From assembly GCF_000003815.2 (NCBI RefSeq), contig NC_049994.1:16412523-16476522 (forward strand): DNA of 64,000 bases. Direction: 5' to 3'. This document shows, one piece after another, positions 12,125 to 23,490 of this stretch; the stretch's first letter is position 1; each line of letters begins with the position of its first letter. A program made the position numbers and the translations under genes. The notes beneath the pieces were generated by a model that saw only the letters and a list, made by a program, of their open reading frames with translations, was not told where the DNA came from and did not search any database. The DNA is from Branchiostoma floridae. Taxonomy: Eukaryota > Chordata > Leptocardii > Amphioxiformes > Branchiostomatidae.

Positions 12125-13600
12125 ACATCAGGGAGGGATGAGTATGCAGGGAAAGAGATGGACTGTTTGCATGCACTCAAGGTCCACGGGATTTACTTGG
12201 AGCTGGGGGCTGAAACGGGCACCTCAAAATCATTTCTATGTTTCAAAGATTAGAATTGATATCTGATTGAGTTATATCAGAGAGGGGTGAGTACCCAGCA
12301 AGAGAGATGGACTGTTTGCATGCACTCAAGGTCCACGGGATTTACTTGGGGCTGGGGGCTGAAACGGGCACCTCAAAATCATGCCTACATTACATTGTAT
12401 AGATACACAACATACTGAAATAGCCATTTTCTGTACATCACAAACTAATTTTAAGTGGAAGGCATGAAAAAGACTTTGAAACAGTTATAGCTTATTCTGT
12501 CACTAAAGGTTCGCAGGATTTGCTCTGAGCTTGAGGCTGAAACGGGCACCTCAAAATCATTTCTGTGTTTTACAATGGCAGTGGAAGGCATGAAAGTCTT
12601 TATCAAGTTGTGTATCTTATTGAGTTATATCAGAGAGGGATGAGAAGGCAGGGAGAGAGATGGACTGTTTGCATGCACTCAAGGTTTGCGGGATTTACCT
12701 GGAGCTGGGGGCTGAAACTGGCACCTTAAAATCATTTCTGTGTAACAGAGTTAATGTTTAAAAATTACTATGTATATTACACAAACTGGCAAAAATGCTT
12801 TTACTTCTCATAGACAGACTGAAATAAAAGTTATTGTTCAAAGGTCTGGGGGATTTGCTTGAGCTTGGGGCTGAAAAGGGCACCTCAAAATCATTTCTGT
12901 GTTTTATAGATTAGAATGGCAGTAAAAGGCATGAAAGTCTTTATTAAGTTGTGTTATCTGATTGACTTATATCAGAGAGGGGTGAGTACCCAGCAAGAGA
13001 GATGGACTGTTTGCATGCACTCAATGTTTGCGGGATTTGCTTGGAGCTGGGGGCTGAAACTGGCACCTCAAATTCATTTCTATGTTTACATTACATTGTA
13101 TAGATACACAACATAGTGAAATAGCCATTTTCTGTACATCACGAACTAATTTTAAGTGGAAGGCATGAAAAAGACTTTGAAACAGTTATAGCTTATTCTG
13201 TCACTAAAGGTTCGCAGGATTTGCTGTGAGCTTGAGGCTGAAACGGGCACCTCAAAATCATTTCTGTGTTTTACAATGGCAGTGGAAGGCATGAAAGTCT
13301 TTATTAAGTTGTGTTATCTGATTGACTTATATCAGAGAGGGGTGAGTACCCAGCAAGAGAGATGGACTGTTTGCATGCACTCAAGGTTTGTGGGATTTTC
13401 ACAGAGCTTGGGGCTGGAACTGGCAATTCAAAATCATTTCTGTGTTTACATTAAAACGCACATAGTATTACACAAACTGACAAAAAAGCTTTCATTTCTA
13501 TATGTAGATTTCATAAACAGACTGAAAAAAAGTTTTGGGATTTGCTCTGAGCTTGAGGCTTAAATGGGCACCAAAAAATCATTTCTGTGTTTCATAGATT
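12125..13600. repeat. Second tandem array, about 140-185-bp units
   Basis: The phrase 'gggctgaaacgggcacctca' recurs near 12203, 12352, 12529, 12704, 12866, 13046, 13230, 13412 and 13550. It occurs with 'gatggactgtttgcatgcac' and 'ggcatgaaagtcttta'. The unit is unrelated to the array just before it. Confidence 0.88.
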
Positions 13601-13639
13601 AGAATGGCAGTAAAAGGCATGATGAAACAGTCTTTGTGA

Positions 13640-14335
13640 ATGTCATTTCCAAAATCATATCCAGTTGCTTGAGTACTTTATTGCTATTTGGTGCATTTCT
13701 GTTGATTACAAAATCTTTGTCTAAATCTTTTTCATTCTAAACTTACCAACGCCAGTAACAGGGAAACTTCTTTCCCCTAGCCCAAGAAACGACGAGGAAA
13801 TGCGTACACCTGTAAAGTGTCAGGTGTAATCATTCACTGTCTCATAGTCCCTCGCTACAGTTAAAATCATTGTCTTTCACTCTTTGTTCAAATCTTTTTC
13901 ATTCTAAGCTTGCCAACACCAGTAACACGGGATTCCTACAGTCAGAATCTTTCTCCAGATAAAAGTTCACTATTTTTCATTTTAAGATTGCAGTAACAGG
14001 GAAACTTCTTTCCACTGGCCCACCTTACTACGAGGAAATGTGTACACCTGTAAAGTATCAGGTGTCATCAGTCACTGTCTCATAGTCCCTCGGTATTGCT
14101 ACAGTTGAAATCTTTGTCCAGATGAAAGCAAAATCAGAGGTAAACCTAAAAAATGACTTGCAAAGCTCTCAATAGCCTTATTTTCTAAGGACGTCAAGGA
14201 AAACTTTTTCAGATATCATTTTAGGCTTGCCAATACCAGTAACAGGGAAACTTCTTTCCTCTAGCCCAAGAAACGACGAGGAAATGTGTACACCTGTAAA
14301 GTATCAGGTCTAATCAGTCACTCTGGCGCGGAGAC
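13640..14335. repeat. Third tandem array, about 240-bp units
   Basis: 'cagtaacagggaaacttctt' occurs near 13752, 13990 and 14232, each followed by 'gaggaaatg.gtacacctgt' and then 'cactgtctcatagtccctcg' or its decayed form. Diverged half-units lie between. Confidence 0.72.
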
Positions 14336-14489
14336 AGGTGCGGTCCCCGGGGACTCCAACAGCCGGAATCCGTCTTCAGATTAAAGGAGCGTCGCTGAGT
14401 GCCATGATTGATGGAGGTTCTCTGAGAGATTTCTCCCGCCAAATCATAAAGTATCGGGATTCATCTTTCTGTGAATGTCCTCTCATATC

Positions 14490-15440
14490 ATACGCCAGGG
14501 CTCGAAATACCGTATTTTCTTGGATAAAGCACGCACCCCAACTGAAATACGATTTATCCCGCCACATCACAAAGTACCGGGATTCATCTTTCTGTGAATG
14601 TCCTCTCATATTATATGCCAGGGCTCGAAATACTGTATTTTCTCGAATAAAGCATGCACCCCAACTGAAATACACACCCCTGACTTGGGGTAAGTCTCAG
14701 ACAGATCCATGGGACTGAAGGTGAAATGGGAAAACTCAAAGTACAATTCATCTTCCTCTCAATGTCCTCTCATATTATATGCCAGGGCTCGAAATACCAT
14801 ATTTTCTCGGATAAAGCAGGCACCCCAACTAAAATATGCACCCCTGACTTACTTGGGGTAAGTCTCAGACAGATCCATATGACTGAAGGTGAAATGGGAA
14901 AACTCAAAGTACAATTCATCTTCCTCTCAATGTCCTCTCATATTAAATGACAGGGCTTGAAATACCATATTTTCTTGAATAAAGCATGCACCCCAACTAA
15001 AATACGCACCCCTGACTTGGGGTAAGTCTCAGACAGATCCATGTGATTGAAGGTGAAATGGGAAAACTCAAAGTACAATTCATCTTCCTCTCAATGTCCT
15101 CTCATATTATATGCCAGGGCTCGAAATACCGTATTTTCTCGAATAAAGCACGCACCCCAACTAAAATACGCACCCCTGACTTGGGGTAAGTCTCAGACAG
15201 ATCCATGGGACTGAAGGTGAAATGGGAAAACTCAAAGTACAATTCATCTTCCTCTCAATGTCCTCTCATATTAAATGACAGGGCTCGAAATACCGTATTT
15301 TCTTGAATAAAGCATGCACCCCCATTAAATACTGATTTCTGGCAAGTTTCAGACAGATCTGTGGGACTGAAAGGTGAAATAGAAAAACTCAAAAGTATGC
15401 GCCCCTTCTCCACCAATTTTGAGAAACTCGACCTTGAAAT
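14490..15440. repeat. Fourth tandem array, mostly 164-bp units
   Basis: 'cagggctcgaaatacc' occurs near 14497, 14620, 14784, 14952, 15116 and 15280, with a last lone copy near 15643. Units carry 'cgaataaagcacgcacccc', the terminal sequence of the transposable element at 62549-63145. The array appears to be a tandem amplification of that element's end. Confidence 0.88.
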
Positions 15441-15685
15441 GGATAAATTCAAATTTACTAGTTTTTGACAGATTATTTTGCATAAATCTCACTGTCATTG
15501 TCTCTACAAATTTGTCAATTGCCTGTTACAACTGCATGCTGAGATTGATGAAGGTTCTGCGAGAGATTTCTCCCGCCGCATCATAAAACACCAGGATTAA
15601 TCTTCCTCTGAATGTCCTCTCAACTCAATATTATTACATATCAGGGCTCGAAATAGCCTTTTTTACTGGAAGTTCTGACCCATAG

Positions 15686-15769
15686 AGGAAGGGCCTGTAT
15701 GAAGTTCTGGAGCGGAAGAGTGTAGTGATGACACCAGATGAAGAAGAACTGGATATTGTAGATTTTTAG
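15686..15769 (+). CDS. Candidate terminal coding exon, acidic C-terminus
   Basis: After an acceptor-like 'gacccatag', 28 codons stay open to a TAG and end in the acidic sequence VVMTPDEEELDIVDF. It reads like a genuine protein C-terminus: charged, no low-complexity bias. The last 15 residues and the stop recur at about 15869-15916 because the segment is tandemly duplicated. I do not recognise the protein and could not find the preceding exon; the polypyrimidine tract is weak. It could be a processed or decayed exon. Confidence 0.35.
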   Translation, partial: RKGLYEVLERKSVVMTPDEEELDIVDF

Positions 15770-16012
15770 GGGAAACCATGGTGTGGTGACTAATGGAATA
15801 ATGTTCCTGCAAAGGTTCTTCCTAATAGTAATATGTTTTGTAGATTTGCTAAGATCAAGCTATCAATGATAGTGATGACACCAGATGAAGAAGAACTGGA
15901 TATTGTAGATTTTTAGGCGAAACCATGGTGTGGTGACTAATGGAATAATGTTCCTGCAAAGGTTCTTCCTAATAGTAACATGTTTTGTAGATTTGCTAAG
16001 ATCAAGCTTAAG
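15722..16012. repeat. Recent 147-bp tandem duplication
   Basis: 15722-15868 and 15869-16012 differ at only a few positions. The first copy contains the end of the candidate exon and downstream sequence. Confidence 0.9.
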
Positions 16013-16207
16013 AAATGTGTTGGGACTGCTTTCCAAGTATCTTTCATTTTACACATTCTGACTTCATGGCTATTATAGCTATTACTTGGAGTTAATTCCA
16101 GTGTTCCTGAACTTGCTCCAACAAGAAGACTCCTAAGAACGTGCCACGCATGCCTAACGCCCTGTCTCCAAGGGACTTTGGACGACAGCCATGCGTCTGT
16201 CATGGTG

Positions 16208-16221
16208 GTTGCCATGGCAAC
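16208..16221. promoter_or_regulatory. Perfect palindromic X-box (RFX-type site)
   Basis: GTTGCCATGGCAAC is a full palindrome matching the RFX-factor X-box, common in promoters of ciliary genes. It lies in a CpG-richer stretch (about 16140-16340) that has no visible exon. Function is inferred from the motif only. Confidence 0.4.
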
Positions 16222-16493
16222 GGGACGGAGATGTGACTGAACGAAGTTTGGACGGAATCATCATCAAAAATTCATGAGGGGATGTCCCGGAGGCGCTGGG
16301 GGGATTGCCGGCCGCCGAGCGATGTGGCGGAATTCTGATTCCGAGGTTCCCTTAGGGACATGTCGTCTTTACACACTACGCAGGCAAACCTAATATATAA
16401 CATGGGGAGGAATAATTTAAGGGCATCTCTCCAAGTCTTGCTGCAATTCAATTAAGGATTCCGGGCATGCGGATCTGTTAGACATTGTTTGCC

Positions 16494-16729
16494 GTTGGAA
16501 CACTGCTTTTTCCCCACCTACATGCATAAGCCTTTGTATTTATTTTTTTATAACATAAAACATATTACATAGTTACCTATAACTGGAAGAAAAGATAATG
16601 GATAAGTAGCTGATTTGAAGAAAGTAACAATTTGAAAGTGGGGCAACCTGAAATGTTGATGGCGCAACCTGGCTTTTGACTCAGGTTGCCACTTGGACAA
16701 CCTGGCTGAAAAAAGTATTTCGGGCCCTG
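16494..16729. mobile_element. 5'-truncated copy of CAGTGCTCG-type MITE
   Basis: Matches the right two thirds of the elements at 28740-29088 and 48716-49061: 'gttggaacactgctttt', 'ggttgccacttggacaacct', and the end gtatttcgggccctg. The left end is missing. Confidence 0.7.
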
Positions 16730-16732
16730 ATG

Positions 16733-16769
<37 letters not shown>
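16733..16769. repeat. (TA)n microsatellite
   Basis: Nearly uninterrupted TA dinucleotides with one CA, directly next to the end of a MITE. Confidence 0.9.
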
Positions 16770-17025
16770 GCTGACATTATGTACTTCTATTCTTGTTTTA
16801 TATCTATGAGTAGAAAGCTTCACATATTAACCACTATATGTCTTTTGCCTGATACTCTGAAAATATGAATGAATACTGGTATTACTAAATAAATTGGGGG
16901 GGGGGGGGACAAACTCAGCCACGTTTGGGATAGCATTCACGCAGCAAAAGCACCACCTACATATAGCGGAGAGAAGTGAAACTTCAGTTAGAAGCAATGA
17001 GGAAGAAGTCTGAAAGACATGTTGT

Positions 17026-17520
17026 GGGGCCGCGTAGCACAGTGGTAGTGTATTCGGCCCGTGACCGAGAGGTCGCCGGTTTGAATCCGCCTGCCGTGTT
17101 GCCGGTCTTGTGCCCTTGGGAAAGGCACTTTACACGACTTTCCTCACTTTCCTCAAGTGAAAAATGAGTCGTCCCTCGGACAGGACGTTAAATTGAGGTC
17201 CCGTGTATGGGGAGAGCCATACCCCAGGCACGTTAAAGAACCCCCACACGTGCGATGGTGCGGTGTGCGTTGGTGCAAATCCTTCTGTCGGAAGTTGGTG
17301 ATTCCCTATAAATCACCAGGATGGAGGCCTGGCGACCTTTGTCTCATATCAGCCACATGGTGATCTACATCATTCACCCGGACGGGTGTGTCACCCCGAA
17401 AGGGGCAGTATAACCCGTCGTTGTGCGAACATGTGCGAACATGTATATAGGGCTCCCTTGGAAATCAGTTACTACGTTAACTGAAGGGACTACCCTAAAG
17501 ATCAATAAATAAATAAATAA
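17026..17520 (+). mobile_element. Full-length tRNA-derived SINE
   Basis: The head has a textbook A box tagcacagtgg (17035-17045) and B box ggtttgaatcc (17078-17088). A body of about 400 bp follows ('tgcccttgggaaaggcactt', 'cacgttaaagaacccccaca') and ends in an AATA-type tail. A 5'-truncated relative sits inside the LINE at 21365-21684. It is not a tRNA gene: the body is repeated and the head lacks a clean acceptor stem. Confidence 0.82.
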
Positions 17521-17901
17521 AAAATCAAAACATGAGCAGAAGGAAACGGCCTGGTTGTGTAAAAGATATCTCCAATATTATGAGTTCTACCAACCTGATG
17601 AAGTTACTTTCAAAAGGTACATAAATCTTTTTCACAAAATAAACTCACCATTTCTTCATAGTTGTGCAACATTTATCAGCTTGTTCTTACATGTACAAGA
17701 TTGCCACAGTTCTAAATGCTCCGTGGCTATCTATGACAACCATTCCCTCCCATCATTGCCTCCCATCATCACTGCTTCATAACTTATTCAGCAAATGTCC
17801 CACGAAAGGTATACTTGGAAGATGTCCACAAATGTACCTGGCAGCCAAAACGTTCTCTTCGATAAAGGAAGTTGAAGAACACGCATTATCTCTACAGCAC
17901 G

Positions 17902-18394
17902 GTAATTTGCTCAACCAACCAGAAGCCACCCTTTTGTGCGCGACGTCCCGCCTGATTCGCCGCAGCCTGCTCCTCGGAGTCTCAAAAGATAAGGCAAGAT
18001 CAAGTTATTTCCTTGGTTTTAAGCTGGTCGACCCAAACAGATATCGGGACACTTGAAAAAGGCCGCGGTCTCCTTGCATTTTTCATCAATGATGTCTTAA
18101 GTTGTGAACATTGTAGAATAATAATTTTTATATCACTTCACTCAGTACATCAAGAGCTACACATTGATATCTCACTTCAAGGTAGAACACCAAGTTTTTT
18201 TTTTTTTGAATTTCCAAATTGCTTGTGTCTTTCCAAAATTGAGGTGACCAGTGTTATCTGTAGAGCCGGTAATTTGCCCAACCAACCAGAAGGCACCCTT
18301 TTGTGTGCGATGTCCCGCCTGATTCACCGCAGCCTGCTCTGAGGAGTCTCAAAAGATAAGGCAAGACTAAGTTATTTCCTTGGTTTTAAGCTGT
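17902..18394. repeat. 125-bp direct repeat, copies about 367 bp apart
   Basis: 17902-18027 and 18269-18394 share 'aaccaaccagaag', 'cccgcctgattc' and 'ttatttccttggttttaagc' in order. The sequence between is AT-rich and unrelated. Confidence 0.82.
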
Positions 18395-18397
18395 CAT

Positions 18398-18560
18398 ACA
18401 GGTGCAATGGCCGAGTGGGTTGAGTGTTTGCCTTGCATTGGTGAGTTTTATCCCCGGCCTCGTTGTTTTCTCTGCTTAGCACTCAGCACTAATAAAGAGG
18501 AAGAGTATATGGGAGTTAAATACACATCACTATAGCCAGCAGACGCACTAGATGCCCTTA
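18398..18560 (+). mobile_element. tRNA-derived SINE, 3'-truncated
   Basis: tRNA-like head with A-box-like atggccgagtggg, then the shared body block 'ctctgcttagcactcagcac'. A different repeat follows at 18557-18616 ('ggggagcagatcctctgaca', 'ctgattaaccagggatg') and recurs inverted at about 35507-35570. Confidence 0.55.
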
Positions 18561-18619
18561 TACTGGGGAGCAGATCCTCTGACAAGCATGAAATTCTGAT
18601 TAACCAGGGATGCCACTGG

Positions 18620-19031
18620 GTCATTTGTGGTCAGTTTTCAACTGTGACCTCTCTTACAGTAAATTTTGCCCCTCAGGATACTAGTACCTTCTCAAATTCT
18701 CAAAAACTCTGCACCATGGAAGGTGGATGCCCTGGACCACCCTACAATAGTGGTGCCTATATCACTTATTAATTACAACAATTCACCAAGAAATTTGGAA
18801 CCCCTATAACAAAATCCTAGCTAAAAGCAAGGTCCTCATGATTAGTAATGTAGTTAGCTCTAGAGGGTCTCCATAGGTGCTCAGTACCTGCCCACTGGGT
18901 AGTGCTGAACGCAGCAGCAGGAGAACAGGTGGCCTTGGCACGGATTGAGGGACACGAAACGTCACCCACAGGTTTCCACAAAACTACAGGGCCATACCAA
19001 GTCATTGTTTTGTTTCCCTGACATTTGTACC
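18620..19031. other. No recognised feature
   Basis: Unique non-coding DNA between repeats. Nothing gene-like seen. Confidence 0.45.
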
Positions 19032-19034
19032 TAA

Positions 19035-19399
19035 GGCCACACCAATTTTATTTGTTGTTTCTCAGATTTTTTCAGACAAAAAAACTGGGTTCGTCGGTAA
19101 AAAAAATCTTTTAAAAAAGTCGAGGGTAGGAGAAATTGGACAGGAAAACCTAAACTTTCAAAATTTAGGAGGTCCCTGGTTGCAAAGTCCGAAGTTTAAA
19201 GAAAAAATAATAAACATACTGTCAAATTGGCATGTACAGCTACTGGAATTTGAGGCCCATATTTAATTTGAGAAAGGAGAGGCAGTTAAATTTCATCAAC
19301 ATAATGTGTGGCCATCAATTTGAAAAGTTTGTTTTTTTTCAAATCGGAAGAAAATAGGGTCGGAAAATCCGAGAAACAAGAAATAAAATTAGTGTGGCC
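19035..19399. mobile_element. PIF/Harbinger-like MITE, 365 bp
   Basis: TIRs of about 35 bp start GGCCACACCAATTTTATTTG; the right end reverse-complements to GGCCACACTAATTTTATTTC. TAA flanks both ends. Same family, opposite internal orientation, as 50604-50971; 24628-24979 shares the terminal bases. Confidence 0.87.
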
Positions 19400-19402
19400 T
19401 AA

Positions 19403-19913
19403 ATATTTGGCAAGAAGAAGATGAAGAGTAATGGGAATCGACAACCTCAAGCCAACTGTGCACACATATATGTACTCATGAGGACGACCGTTGACGTCCT
19501 TCACATATCCAACCAAACATTACTTTCCAACAAAAAAATCAATTTACCTACGTATAGCAAAACAACTAATACATTTATTATAAACTGATGTGGCCTGCTT
19601 AATGTGATGCAAAAATAGAAGTAATCAATGAATACTAAACATCTGAGGACAATAATCATGGGATCATGCATTGGGATGTAATGAAATCAAAATTTCCTCC
19701 TTAAACACTGAATGCCTCTGCACACAAAATCACAAATCTTTAATGTAAGCCAATCTCAATACATGTCACGAAACTTGTACAAGCGTCTCACGCACACACA
19801 CTCAATGTGACACAAAATCAGAAGCGACAACTCGAATGAAGCATAAGAGGAAGTCTTCAAGGACAGAGAGGATATCTTCATCAAGTAACGACTAATTTCA
19901 CTACAGAAATGCC
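19403..19913. other. No recognised feature
   Basis: AT-rich non-coding sequence immediately upstream of the LINE. Nothing gene-like seen. Confidence 0.5.
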
Positions 19914-19916
19914 TGA

Positions 19917-21942
19917 AGCTATGCAAAGAATCTCTCCGTAAATGGCATCGTCCTGGACAAAGACAAAGATAAGGCAGAAACCCTTAATGACGTCTTTGTC
20001 AGAGTCACTAAGGAAGCTACGCATCCAAACTTTACAAGCAGGCTCCCTAAGTTCACTGATGAAGTACTCTCTACAATTCACGTCTCAGAGGAAGAAGTCC
20101 TGGGTGTGCTGCAAGGATTACATCCTAACAAGGCTCCAGGCCCCGATGGAATAACCAACCGACTCCTTAAGGAGGGAGCACCAGCCATCAGCGCCTCCCT
20201 TTGTCAGCTTTTCAACTTGTCACTCGCTACAGGACAAATACCAAAAGACTGGAAGCAGTCAAACGTGTCGGCAATATACAAAAAGGGTGATCGGACTGAT
20301 CCATCAAACTACAGACCGATCGCACTTCTGCCCACCGTAGCCAAAGTGTTGGAGAGAGTCGTTCACAACCGCCTGTACACTTACCTTACCGTCAACAATC
20401 TGTTAAACGTCAACCAGTCTGGTTTCAAAAAAGGGGATGGGACAGTCCTACAACTCCTGCGATTGGTTGACAACTGGGCCAAGTCCATTGATGACTCCAA
20501 TGTCTCCTGTACGGCCGCCGTCTTTCTGGACGTCCGTAGAGCGTTCGATACTGTGTGGCACGATGGATTAACGTACAAGCTATCGCGTTACGGAGTTAGT
20601 GGACCACTCATCAGCTGGTTTAATCACTACCTCACAGGCCGCCAGCAGCGTGTGGTCATTAATGGTACTACGTCGTCTTGGAGGTACACGTACGCGGGCG
20701 TCCCACAGGGCAGTATCCTTGGCCCGCTGTTATTCTTAGTCTACATAAACGACATCAAGGACTTACCTTGTACATCGGACATCAACAGTTTTGCTGATGA
20801 CACGTCTTTGTCAAACTCGGGACCGACGGCCGAGCAGGTAGCCAGCACCACAAACTCCGACTTACAGCTTGTTTCTGACTGGTTTGATGTCTGGGGTCTA
20901 GAACTGCATCCAGGGAAGTGCAAGGTTATTTGCATCAAGTCTGCACGAAGCAGAGTTGTACTTCCTCCTATCTACATCTCAGGCCAGCTCATCGAACAGG
21001 TTCCCTTCTACTCGCATCTTGGTGTCACCTTACACCAGGCTTTGGGCTGGAACGACCACGCACAGAATACTTCCAGTAAGGCCAGAAAGGTACTTGGATA
21101 CCTCTGGAGGTTGCGAGGCAAGTTGTCCAAGGAAGCACTGGAACTGGCTTACCTTACCCTTGTGCGACCTAGGCTGGAATATGCCTCCATCCTCTTCACC
21201 AACATGAGTGTAGCCGCCTCCAAAGTACTAGAGCGCGTACAGTACCATGCAGGCCGCCTAGTCACAGGTGCAGCGCCAAGAACACCCTACTCGGACGTGC
21301 TTCAAGAGCTTGGATGGGACAGGCTCTCAACTAGGCGAGACTATCACCGTCTAGTCATCATGTATATTCCCGTGTATGGGGAGAGTCACACCCCATGCAC
21401 GTTAAAGAACCCCCACACGTGCGATGGTGCGGTGTGAGATGGAACAAACCCTTCTGTCTGGAGTTGGTGATTCACTTCAAATCACCCGGTTGGAGGCCTG
21501 GCGAACCTCCATACCGTATCAGCCAGCGAAAGGGTATATCACCCCGTAAGGGGCGGTGTAACCCCGCCGCGTGTAGACATGTGCGAACATGTGCACATGT
21601 GTGTATGGCGGCTTTGAAAAGGTGTTCTTAACACCTGTTTCGCCATACCCTCCAAATGGAGAATCCTAATAAATAAATAAATAAATGTACAAACTGGTTA
21701 CCGGCACTGTACCACCCCACCTGCAACCACTCATCCCTCAAACAAGACAAACCCAAACCCAGCTTCGTCTGCGAAACTCTTCACACCTCCATATCCCTCG
21801 CTGCAGAACTACAACATACAGCAACAGCTTTATTCCATATACCTCCAGACTGTGGAACAACCTACCAAACCACATCACCGACTCCACCACTTTCCCACAG
21901 TTCAAAGCCCGTTGCAGAAGCCACCTCCTGTCAGGATTTTAA
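19917..21942 (+). pseudogene. LINE ORF2 reverse transcriptase, split by a SINE
   Basis: The enzyme would copy LINE RNA into DNA at the target site. The frame shows KAPGPDGI (RT motif near 20140), NYRPIALLP, the fingers/palm segment, GVPQGSILGPLLFLVYINDI (near 20698) and the catalytic FADDT near 20791. Downstream comes the usual thumb region. At 21364 the frame enters the SINE and soon stops. It resumes at 21685 with the family C-terminus, containing SRLWNNLP and FPQFKARCR, and ends at TAA 21940-21942. The N-terminal endonuclease is missing. Apart from truncation and the SINE, the RT frame has no other break. Confidence 0.88.
21365..21684 (+). mobile_element. 5'-truncated SINE inserted in the LINE
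   Basis: Homologous to the 3' half of the SINE at 17026-17520, starting at 'cccgtgtatggggagag' and ending in an AAAT tail. The 5-bp repeat ATGTA flanks it (21360-21364, 21685-21689) and falls on one repeated Met-Tyr position of the RT frame. Confidence 0.88.
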
Positions 21943-22199
21943 TATTAAACCCGTATGATAGTATACTGACCTTCCACCTACTCCAATCTTTTAAGTTAGC
22001 TGACAAGTCGTATAGATCTATCTGTATAGTTGCATGACACCTTTTAATCATTGATTATTTTATTGTATTATATTGTATGACTTCTTTGTATGTTCGTCCG
22101 TATTTTTGTAGGTTCTGCCGCTACCAGCCCAAAGCTGCCTAGGCAGACCCTTGTAATGACATGTCTCATCGTCAATAAAGAAAGAAAGAAAGAAAGAAT

Positions 22200-23050
22200 C
22201 GCAAATCCTTACTGTAGCCAAAATTCAATCTTAGTGAAAAGCAATATGTCACAAAACCAAATTATATCTATCATCAATTCTACCTCTAAAGGACATTGAG
22301 GGAATCCAAATGTAAAGAAAATAAGCTTCCAAATCCTTACTGTAGCCAAAATTCAATCGTATATAAACGTCACAAATCAAACTGTACATTTTTATCCATC
22401 AACTCAACTAATTAAAATCTGCATCAACAGAAAATAGACTTCTTTTCATAAACATTAAAAAACTCCCACTGCCAAAATCCATACTTTGAATATGTCACAA
22501 ACCTAATTGTACATTTTTATCCATAAACTCAACTAATTAAAATCTGCATGTATAGAAAATGAAGTTCCCCTTCCTGAACACTGAACACACGAGGAATCAC
22601 AAATCTCTGTATGTGTCGTGCGAGGAAAACGGTACTGAAGTGCTGCCACCCCCCTTTAATTCCGCCTGGATGGCCTCTTCTGTGTGCCTTGTACTGTTGT
22701 AGTTTCATTACACAGAACTTATCAAAATCTGCATGTACAGAAAATAAACTTCCCCTCATAAACACTAAATGCCTACCAAATCATTGCTACAGATTTGTAA
22801 AGTCAAAATTCAATCGTATGTCATAAATCTAAGTGTACATTTTTAATCCATCAACTAAACTAACTAAAATCTGCATGTACAGAAAATAAACTTCCCCTCA
22901 TAAACACTAAATGCCTACCAAATCATTCCTTTTACAAACCAATTGTAAAGCCAAAATTTCATCATATGACACAAATCTAATTGTACATTTTGTATCCATC
23001 ATCTTAACTAACTAAAATCTGCATGTACAAAAAACAAAGTTCCCCTTGAA
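22200..23050. repeat. Tandem array, about 120-160-bp units
   Basis: 'taattaaaatctgcatgtac' and variants recur near 22410, 22535, 22725, 22862 and 23012, with 'atttttatccatcaact' and 'cataaacactaaatgc'. Units are diverged. Confidence 0.78.
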
Positions 23051-23190
23051 TGAAGTTCAAAACCACATAATGGCCTGCACACACAAATCTCTGTATGTGT
23101 CGTGCCAGGAAAACGGTGCTGAAGTACTGCCATCTCCCTTTAATTCCGCCTGGATGGCCTCTTCCGTGCGACTTGTAGTTTCATTACACG

Positions 23191-23490
23191 GAACATCTCA
23201 TGCATGTTTTATGGCGCTCCTACACCTCAGTTATCAGGAAGTGCAAGGACACCATTAATACTGGGAAGAGGACGACCTGGGCAAGGACAACCCAGGTCAC
23301 AGCCAAGGGTACAAAGTTCAGAGGTCAGGGGTGAAGATGGAAGGAACATCTCATGCATGTTTGATGGCGCTCCTACACCTCAGCTATCGGGAAGTGCAAG
23401 GACACCATTCATACAGGGAACTGAGCGACCTGGGTAAGGACACCCCAGGTCACAGCCAAGGGTACAAAGTTCAGAGGTCAGGAGTGAAGA
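23191..23490. repeat. Two-unit tandem repeat, 150-bp period
   Basis: 'ggaacatctcatgcatgttt' occurs at 23191 and 23341, followed in both by 'atggcgctcctacacctcag' and 'cagccaagggtacaaagttc'. Confidence 0.92.

Larger units (their letters stand above)
19914..22198 (+). mobile_element. 5'-truncated non-LTR retrotransposon (LINE)
   Basis: The insert has no 5' end: its reading frame opens after a TGA near 19913. It carries a reverse transcriptase ORF, a short 3' UTR and a microsatellite tail of AAAG units (22168-22198). A SINE fragment interrupts it at 21365-21684. Motif layout places it near the CR1/L2/Jockey-type LINEs, not further resolved. Confidence 0.88.

Noticed and set aside
10250-15440. 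Several 70-125-codon open frames
   Set aside because: They lie wholly in tandem arrays, repeat with the unit, and have no splice or start context.
17026-17098. tRNA gene
   Set aside because: A and B boxes are good, but the segment continues into a repeated SINE body with an AATA tail.
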